A stretch of 22,350 nucleotides of DNA from Bremia lactucae. Lineage: Eukaryota > Oomycota > Peronosporomycetes > Peronosporales > Peronosporaceae. Below are positions 16,340-22,350 of the stretch, in pieces. Position numbers and translations under genes: made by a program. The DNA lies in assembly GCF_004359215.1 (NCBI RefSeq), contig NC_090623.1:1023846-1046195 (forward strand), in the 5' to 3' direction. Below the pieces are notes generated by a model, which was given only the letters and a program-made list of their open reading frames with translations, ran no database searches and had not been told where the DNA came from. The stretch's first letter is position 1. Each line of letters starts with the position of its first letter.

Positions 16340-16680
16340 GCTGCTGCTAGGAAGCTTCGACGAGCTTATATTTGGTGGCGTTTCTAAGGCTTACGGGTAC
16401 ACGAGAGGATTCCAAAAGGTCAAAGATAAAGCGAAAAATACGGCGAGCAATATAAGACTAGACGTTGCTAGTCTAGACACGACTGGCGAGCACAGGAAGC
16501 GCGTGGGAAGTGGACACGTGGACTCCACGAGGCGCTTGGGTTAATAATGTGTTCGCGCCAAAACTTGAATTATGTGGTACACCGAGAAAATAGAAAGAGA
16601 AGAAGAAAAAGGGGCTTGTATTAACCGGTAGCCTACCGATAATTCCTCCGCTAAGTATTCGAAATATACCGCTGCAATCG
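16340..16680. promoter_or_regulatory. Shared divergent promoter region
   Basis: 341 bp separate the start of the WD-like gene (-) from that of eIF2B delta (+). It holds an E2F-like site TTCGCGCCAAAA (16552-16563), a CACGTG E-box/G-box near 16515, and a short inverted repeat AGACTAG/CTAGTCT (about 16456-16475). No TATA box is clear. Bidirectional control is an inference from layout. Confidence 0.4.
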
Positions 16681-18390
16681 ATGGCCGACGGTCGATCATC
16701 ACCTGTTCTCGAGCCTGGCGCGGACCTTAAGCACCTCGGTGCGTCTTTCTTTCACGTCAATGCTTCATGAACTAACACTCCTTTTCGCTAGAGTCACTCC
16801 TTGACGATCAAAATCAAAAGAAACGTAGTAAAAGCAAAGCACCGTATGAGTACGTAATGCCACCCTCTCACTTGTAATCACAACCCCTGAATTGATAGAT
16901 ATGTATTGCTTCTCAGAGGCAAGCTCGAAGGATGGTCACCTCTCGAAGACGCAGTCGAAACTCTCTCTCTTAACGACACGATCAAGCCGTTAACGAAAGC
17001 CGAGCGAAAGAAACACGCGGCAGAAGCATTTGCGAAAGCCGGTGGCATTCCGAAGCGTGAAAAACGCAGCAAAGCCGAGCGTCGAGCGCATCAAGAAGCG
17101 CAGCAGCAAAAGAACGAATCGACCAAGTGTAAAAAGCTAGAAGTGATTGGAGTGTCGACTTTAATGCCCACCAACGCGCGATTGCAGTACGATGATGCTA
17201 AAAAGATGGCAAGACGTTTAAAAGCCGCGGTTGTCGTGCGAACGCAAGCTCAGAAACAAGTGGAAATGTTTTCGCATTTGCCCCAGTATGAACGGGAGAG
17301 TTCCTTGTCGTTAAACGTTGGGTTTTCCACAAAAGAAGACGTGCATGCCGCGGTGCTCGCATTGGGTTTAAAGTACGCCGAAGGACGGATTGTTGGCAGT
17401 AATGCGCGGTGTATTGCCATGATTCAAGCATTTACGCAAGTAATTGACGACTACGTGACGCCTCCAGAGACGCAATTGCGACGAGATTTGGACAAACGGT
17501 TGCGGCCTTTGATTCAATATTTAATTGACTGTCGTCCACATGGAATTGGTATGGGGAATGCCATTCGTTGGCTCCGTCGCGTGATTGGATCGACGCCGTC
17601 CGAGCTTAGTGACGAGGACGCAAAGCGCCGAATTCGTGACGAAATGGACGAGTACGTTCAAAGTCGCATTTTGCTCGCATCTCGTGCCATTGTCAAGAAC
17701 TTGCGAACAATTGTAAGTCCAGGAGATGTGTTGTTGACGTACGCCCGATCAAATGCCGTCGAAGCATTGCTCTTGGAGATCGCGACGGCTTCCCGTGAAT
17801 TAATCGCGACGTTACGGGTGATTGTTGTGGACTCGCGTCCACACTATGAAGGTCGGAAACTCGTGAACGTTCTTGCGCGTGCTGGACTTCAGTGCACGTA
17901 CTTGCAGATTCATGCGCTGTCGTACATTATGCGCGAAGTCACAAAAGTAATTCTTGGAGCTGCCGCCTTTATGAGCAATGGCGTCGCGGTGGCTCGCGTC
18001 GGCACGGCATTAGTGGCCATGACGGCTCACGAAGCAAACGTCCCGGTGCTCTTTTGCTGTGAAACGTACAAGTTCTCGGATCGTGTCCAACTCGATGCGA
18101 TTACACACAATGAACTTGGCGACTCGGACGAGCTCGTGTCGTCGTACTGCATTGACAAGCGCCGTCGCACTACGAACACGACGTCAAGGGGCCACGTTCT
18201 ATCAGACTGGCGAGATCTCGCAGATCTCAAGCTCTTGAATCTCGTGTACGATGTAACGCCAATTGAATACGTGTCGATGGTCGTCACGGAGCTCGGAATG
18301 ATCCCGCCAACGTCAATTCCAGCCGTCTTGCGGGAATACTCGCGAGACGGTGTCGTCGATGGAATGCTCTCACGAGTCCAGCATGTCTAA
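16681..18390 (+). CDS. eif2b4: eIF2B delta subunit, three exons
   Basis: The delta subunit of the guanine-exchange factor that recharges eIF2 with GTP; it belongs to the regulatory alpha/beta/delta core that senses phosphorylated eIF2. The model is exon 1 16681-16738, intron 16739-16791 (GTGCGT...CTAG, branch-like CTAAC), exon 2 16792-16849, intron 16850-16916 (GTACGT...TCAG), exon 3 16917-18390. It gives 529 residues starting MADGRSSPVLEPG. The N-terminus is Lys-rich and disordered, as in delta subunits. The IF-2B fold runs from about residue 180 to the end, with PHGIGMGNAIRWLRR, GDVLLTYARSNAVEALLLE, VVDSRPHYEGRKLV, GAAAFMSNGVAVARVGTALV, VPVLFCCETYKF and YDVTPIEYVSMVVTELGMIP, all classical. 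No ATG opens exon 3 in frame, so the introns decide the start. Confidence 0.93.
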
Positions 18391-18484
18391 GGTAGTGCTT
18401 TTAACGCAGCAATGTTGAACGACACAGATTACAAATACCACAAGCTGTTGTTTCGTTACTTATCGTGTCTTGTCGTATCAATAA

Positions 18485-20743
18485 TTACGCCTCAGCTCCG
18501 AGTTGTGGATCGTCGTCTTTAAGCGTCAATACCTTGGCGCATACGTCCATAAGGTGTGGCTGAGTAAGCTCTTGAAATCGTAACGACAGCAGATCGACCG
18601 CCGTGAGTACTTGAATACGGTCTTGTTTGGCCACAGCCATCTTGGGATACCTTTGACTGAAATGCGTGAGCACTAAATGACGAACGTTTGCTTCTCGACC
18701 GACTTGAATGGCCTCTTGCACGGTACAGTGCGCTTTTTCCTTGGCTTCGGTGAGTAATTCGTCTTCAAATGTCGCTTCGTGAACGAGCAAGAATGCGTCG
18801 TAAGCTTTCTCCGCGAGTTTTCGACTGGGACGGCAATCGCCCGAGAACGCGAGTTTATTACCGTCTTCAAACGTCACCACCACAGCGTACGACTGTTGCG
18901 CGTGCTTAACTGCCACACACTCGAGCTGGGCAATGTGAAAAATCTCTTTCAACCGCGCTTTCGCGCGTGCTGCTTCCACGTGCGTGTCGACGTCCATGTA
19001 GCGATGACTCGCCGCCTGGTCAAAGCAGTAATTCTCGACAAATGTATACTTGCCATTGATTGTCGTGTCCACGTCTGCGTATTCATCCAACCACAATCGA
19101 AGCGGGGACGGTCCGAGCACTAGCAATGGTTCTACCAAAGGCGTCCGACAGTCCAAGAGCCGAAGTAAGCCAAGATGGTGATCGGCGTGGTTATGAGAGA
19201 TCCAGACGCACTGAAGTCGATCAATAAGTTGTTGAAAACGTTGCTTGTTGCCTTGAGCGTAGCGATAGAGCTGTCCAACGCTCCCTTCGCCACAATCGAG
19301 CATCAATCCCGCCCATCTCGAGCCATCGGATGCGTCCGTGGGTAGCTCAAGGTACATCCCCGTGACATTGCGATACCGCGACGGAATCGCACAGCCTGTA
19401 CCTAAGAACGTAATCCGACCATTGAGGATCGTAGGATCCTCTTGAGGTACTTTATCCGTGAGACTCTCGATTGAAGCTTTCATCGTCTGTCGAATCTCTT
19501 TAAAGTCCAGTCGCGGCAAGCAACTCGATGCATCAAAGCCACGACGAGCCACAGGCGAAAGAATAAACTTGAGCATGCTCTCCCCTAGCACCACCATAGC
19601 CGCTTCCGTGTCGTCACGCGACGAATTCGTAAGTTCTAACACGGGCGTTTGTGGCACAAGACGCGAAAATGGAGTTTTACTATCTTGCAATTCATGCGCT
19701 TCATTGGACGGAAAGATAGTTGGAAAAACGACATGAAGCTGGGCTTGGAGCTTCGCAGAAGCACGGTGGACTGTCTTTTGGGCACAGGCATCGTGGCAAA
19801 GCAGGACGTGACGTGACTGCGCGCCAAATGATCGTGTCCACGCTGCGTAGCGTGGCTCTTGGAGCACGTCAATTCGAGCGAGATGAAAAACGACATGGAC
19901 CGGAACTTGTGCTGGTTTGTCGTCGACGGCTCGATATCGATCGAATCCCGTGGTAGTTATAAGCGCGTCCACGTGCGCCAAAGTCGGACAACTCACGATG
20001 AGACACGCTATCGCTGGCATGGACGGTAAGACACAATCGCTTGACTTAACAACGACGCCACTGTCGAGTGTCACGTCCTTCCCTTGATGCAATTGACCAA
20101 ACAATTTTCCTCTTGGCACACCCAATGCCAGGGCTTTTTCTACAAGAAATTTGCCTCGTTGTGGCTTGGTTTCAATAACGTACGTCACACTCACGTGCCG
20201 ACATTCGACTTGGTCAATCGACGAATGAAGATTATCCGAAAGCTTTCGTTTAACACCAAGAAAAGGCTGACGAGTCGCGACAGCAAACACTTGCACTTCA
20301 GGGTCTTCAAAACAACTTTGAATCATCGTCTTCTTGTCGTAATGCACGTCGGATGCTTGGAGTTGAAAATCCGGACGAAAGAAGAAATGGCGCATTGCTT
20401 GGAGGTAATTGTTGGTCTGAGGTGGACCATGGACGTGTACCCCTTCTTTGCCAGTGTCCGAAATGGTTAGACACATACCGGGTACACCGCCTAGAGTTGA
20501 AGACCGGAGTTCTGTTAAAAAAATGTGCTTTAGCTTCGCAAGACGCACGTGGTGCTCCATACACAGGCGTTGTATCCCATCGCCAACGTTAAATAGAAAA
20601 CTGGACAGCACGCAAGAGTTAGAGATATGATATTGTGTAGAATCAAGTCTTGACGGCATATACCGGTGGGATTCAGTGGAAAGGAGAAGGCTTGGAGAAG
20701 TCTCGACGGAATCGACGCATAACACCTGAACGAGCACGACCAT
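18485..20743 (-). CDS. ELAC2: Long-form tRNase Z (ELAC2)
   Basis: An intact 752-residue endonuclease that cuts the 3' trailer from tRNA precursors, in nucleus and/or mitochondria. The two-lobe layout of the long form is clear. The N-terminal lobe has FNVGDGIQRLCMEHHVRLAK, IFLTELRSSTLGGVPGMCLT and HGPPQTNNYLQAMRHFF, a degenerate metallo-beta-lactamase. The C-terminal lobe has FLGTGCAIPSRYRNVTG (about 443), LDCGEGSVGQLYRY, the zinc motif SHNHADHHLG with HxHxDH (about 515), FSGDCRPSRKLAE (about 635), HEATFEDE (about 656) and LTHFSQRYPK (about 694). The residue before the second zinc His is Asn where Leu is commoner; the ligands are intact. Convergent with eIF2B delta (94 bp apart). An LTR starts 137 bp upstream of its ATG. 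Confidence 0.95.
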   Translation of the reverse strand: MVVLVQVLCVDSVETSPSLLLSTESHRYMPSRLDSTQYHISNSCVLSSFLFNVGDGIQRLCMEHHVRLAKLKHIFLTELRSSTLGGVPGMCLTISDTGKEGVHVHGPPQTNNYLQAMRHFFFRPDFQLQASDVHYDKKTMIQSCFEDPEVQVFAVATRQPFLGVKRKLSDNLHSSIDQVECRHVSVTYVIETKPQRGKFLVEKALALGVPRGKLFGQLHQGKDVTLDSGVVVKSSDCVLPSMPAIACLIVSCPTLAHVDALITTTGFDRYRAVDDKPAQVPVHVVFHLARIDVLQEPRYAAWTRSFGAQSRHVLLCHDACAQKTVHRASAKLQAQLHVVFPTIFPSNEAHELQDSKTPFSRLVPQTPVLELTNSSRDDTEAAMVVLGESMLKFILSPVARRGFDASSCLPRLDFKEIRQTMKASIESLTDKVPQEDPTILNGRITFLGTGCAIPSRYRNVTGMYLELPTDASDGSRWAGLMLDCGEGSVGQLYRYAQGNKQRFQQLIDRLQCVWISHNHADHHLGLLRLLDCRTPLVEPLLVLGPSPLRLWLDEYADVDTTINGKYTFVENYCFDQAASHRYMDVDTHVEAARAKARLKEIFHIAQLECVAVKHAQQSYAVVVTFEDGNKLAFSGDCRPSRKLAEKAYDAFLLVHEATFEDELLTEAKEKAHCTVQEAIQVGREANVRHLVLTHFSQRYPKMAVAKQDRIQVLTAVDLLSLRFQELTQPHLMDVCAKVLTLKDDDPQLGAEA

Positions 20744-20880
20744 GTTGGCGAATGGCAGATTTACTGGAGGACGGAGTTCATCTGTAAATTACGATGAAAA
20801 TCGAGCATTTGAGCCTTTTTGATCAATTTTAGTTTATTTTGAACTTAAATGTCGACTGTCTAATCAGTAGTCGCGCTGTT
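20744..20880. other. ELAC2 upstream region
   Basis: 137 bp between the ELAC2 start and an LTR block. AT-rich, with no coding sequence. It must hold the ELAC2 core promoter unless transcription starts in the LTR. Confidence 0.5.
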
Positions 20881-21414
20881 TGTAACAGACTTAAGTTGCC
20901 CTAATGTTACACAGTCCCCGTTAAGCACACTTTCTGTACTTAAAAGGATGGTCAATTGCTCAAAAAAAGTAATTAGACCCACCACTTGGGTGTGGTCCAT
21001 ATTTGTGAACAACCCTTGTGTACGTGATGCACATGGGTCCATTCACATTAACAGGGATGACGCCCAGCGTCATCCGTTACGCAAGGTATCTAGAAAGATA
21101 CGCTCGCAATACATATTAAGTGTTATCTATTGAGATGACATTTTAGTCGGTAAAAATAAAAATTTATATTTAATTCTATTAAATATAAATCAGTCTGAAA
21201 ACTACTTCCTATTTGATAAGTGCGCAGGAGGAGCCGGATTACCGCTCCCGTGACGACACTTAACAAGAGTACTTAGTGCGTTGGGTGAGGTCGCTAACGC
21301 GCCACCTCACTGCACGCAAGAGAAGCTGGTTAAACCGCTTCCTCGCTGTGCTAGCGTGTGGGTCTAAGTAGAGCGTGGCCGCATTACGACGTGCCCGCCT
21401 ACACTGTTTTGACA
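20881..21414. mobile_element. LTR block upstream of ELAC2 (523 or 534 bp)
   Basis: Two readings fit. (a) A + strand solo LTR at 20881-21403: TGTAACAG...GCCTACA (TGTA/TACA ends), flanked by CTGTT at 20876-20880 and 21404-21408, and starting with a hairpin TGTAACA/TGTTACA (20881-20887, 20905-20911) like the TGTAA...TTACA start of the solo LTR at 3782. (b) The - strand 3' LTR of the neighbouring Copia remnant at 21414-20881: TGTCAAAACAG...TGTTACA, directly after a purine tract CGGGAAGGAG (21424-21415). In reading (a) the LTR landed 11 bp inside the Copia LTR. No coding sequence is seen. Confidence 0.8.
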
Positions 21415-21435
21415 CTCCTTCCCGCGTGGGCGTGC

Positions 21436-21795
21436 TTATTTACAAAGCATCATCAGTCCACGCAGCTCGCTGAGTGGGAGCTTTCGGAGGGTTTTGGTCA
21501 GGATATCCGCACGCATTTTCTTGGATTTGCAGTACTTAACCTCCAGCATTTACTTCTATCCAGATCATATAAATTGTATCGCTTGCCCTGACGTGTTCTC
21601 GCCGTTGATCTGAGCAATAGCTGCTCAATTGTTAATGTGAAAATTTGAGCCTGACTAGAATGGCACGCCGATTTCCTTTAGCAATTCTACGATGCCCATC
21701 ATCTCAGTCGGTGTTTAAGAAGTCGCCGAAACTCGGCTTCCATTGTTGACAGTGCGACACATTTCTGTTCTTTGCACATCCATCCCACGACCATG
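21436..21795 (-). pseudogene. Second Copia element: RNase H remnant
   Basis: On the - strand the pieces read LGWMCKEQKCVALSTMEAEF (about 21790-21733), MMGIVELLKEIGVPF, AAIAQINGENTSGQA and MLEVKYCKSKKMRADILTK with SELRGLMML before a stop at 21438-21436. This is the end of Ty1/Copia Pol, from a family different from the element at 5855-10347. Stops and frameshifts break it in at least three places, and the DNQ motif reads NN-stop. Upstream domains are missing. Confidence 0.85.
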
Positions 21796-22090
21796 CAGAC
21801 TACTATGAATACATCTAGGACTTCCTAGCTACTTAAAACCTTTCTCTGCACAAGTAGTCGAGGCGCTGCACCTTCACGGTAATTGGTGTAGGTTGACTAG
21901 TACTGATATCAGTACTAGCAAAGGGTGCCCCTACAAGCTGAGCTTGTCGCATTTGCAATAGACTTCGGAAGCAGAATTTCGAGCCGAAAGTAGAAGGGGG
22001 AAGCGGCCGAGCTGGACAACAAGCCGCGAGCAAGCAGGTCAATGCCCTACGGCTCTCCAAGAGATTAAGTCGAGCGCGGAGGCAGATATG
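21796..22090. other. Junction region between two opposed Copia remnants
   Basis: No convincing coding sequence is seen, though the right part may be degraded gag. It contains a perfect 22-bp palindrome at 21897-21918 (half-site CTAGTACTGAT). Confidence 0.5.
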
Positions 22091-22094
22091 TCGC

Positions 22095-22350
22095 ACGGGT
22101 TAAAAGTGCCGAGACACGTACAAGTTTTGGCTACGGTGAGACTGGCCACATCAAAGCCAAGTGCCCCAAGCAAAGGCGTGGTGAAAACGCGGCGGTGGAC
22201 TGGTGCAAATGCTGACTCCGACTCGTGGTTTTTGGACTGCAGGTCGAGTGCACATGTGTAAGTTGCGATGATGCTCAAGAATGTGGTAGATTGTGATCAA
22301 TCGTGGCGCACGGCAAACAACACATTGGTTCGAGTGACTGATTCCGCCGC
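22095..22350 (+). pseudogene. Third Copia fragment: gag knuckle and protease, cut by window edge
   Basis: The + strand reads FGYGETGHIKAKCPKQRRGE near 22120-22180, a CCHC knuckle that has lost at least one of its first two Cys. DSDSWFLDCRSSAHV follows near 22210-22258; this is the Copia protease site WxLDSGSSAHM with Ser-Gly changed to Cys-Arg. ANNTLVRVTDSAA continues to the last base. It faces away from the - strand RNase H remnant, so the two are not one collinear element. Frames are broken. Confidence 0.75.

Noticed and set aside
21833..22278. Minus-strand ORFs of 87 and 79 codons at the right end
   Set aside because: The right part is antisense to a Copia knuckle and protease remnant on the + strand; no own motif is seen.

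Overview
The window reads as nuclear DNA of an oomycete (stramenopile), most likely a Phytophthora or downy-mildew type genome. The evidence is compact genes with GT-AG introns of about 50-70 nt, mitochondrial-type biotin synthase and long-form tRNase Z genes of eukaryotic type, and decayed Ty3/Gypsy and Ty1/Copia elements whose proteins resemble those common in oomycetes. The species cannot be fixed from the sequence alone.

Left half (1-10,680): a nested transposon island built in and around a dead gene. A decayed Ty3/Gypsy element on the + strand (gag, protease, RT, RNase H, integrase, 3' LTR to about 5011) has itself been hit twice. A tRNA-derived SINE sits in the protease region (16-bp target duplication), and a 471-bp solo LTR sits between two catalytic Asp codons of the integrase (5-bp duplication ATTCA). 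Right after the Gypsy element lies a pseudogene of the AAA ATPase VPS4, still carrying introns. A Ty1/Copia element on the - strand (to 10,347) was inserted in its third intron, so the last VPS4 exon resumes at 10,367. A 100-N assembly gap (5755-5854) falls in the left LTR of that Copia element.

Middle and right (11,201-20,743): five ordinary, apparently intact housekeeping-type genes, tightly packed. These are SURF2 (+), biotin synthase (-), a 1020-residue WD40-like/coiled-coil protein of unknown role (-), translation factor eIF2B delta (+, with two small introns and a start at 16,681), and long-form tRNase Z/ELAC2 (-). SURF2/bioB and eIF2B delta/ELAC2 are convergent. The WD-like gene and eIF2B delta are divergent and share a 341-bp promoter region. 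They do not form a pathway; only eIF2B delta (translation initiation), SURF2 (reported nucleolar/ribosome links) and ELAC2 (tRNA 3' processing) share an RNA/translation theme, which may be chance.

Right end (20,744-22,350): a second transposon patch immediately upstream of ELAC2. It holds an LTR block of about 525-534 bp, a - strand Copia RNase H remnant, and a + strand Copia gag-knuckle/protease remnant cut by the window edge. A perfect 22-bp palindrome lies between the two opposed remnants. I found no CRISPR, no intact tRNA or rRNA gene, and no clearly new biochemical system. The most informative features are the nested insertions, the split VPS4 pseudogene and the layout of the Copia LTR and primer site.
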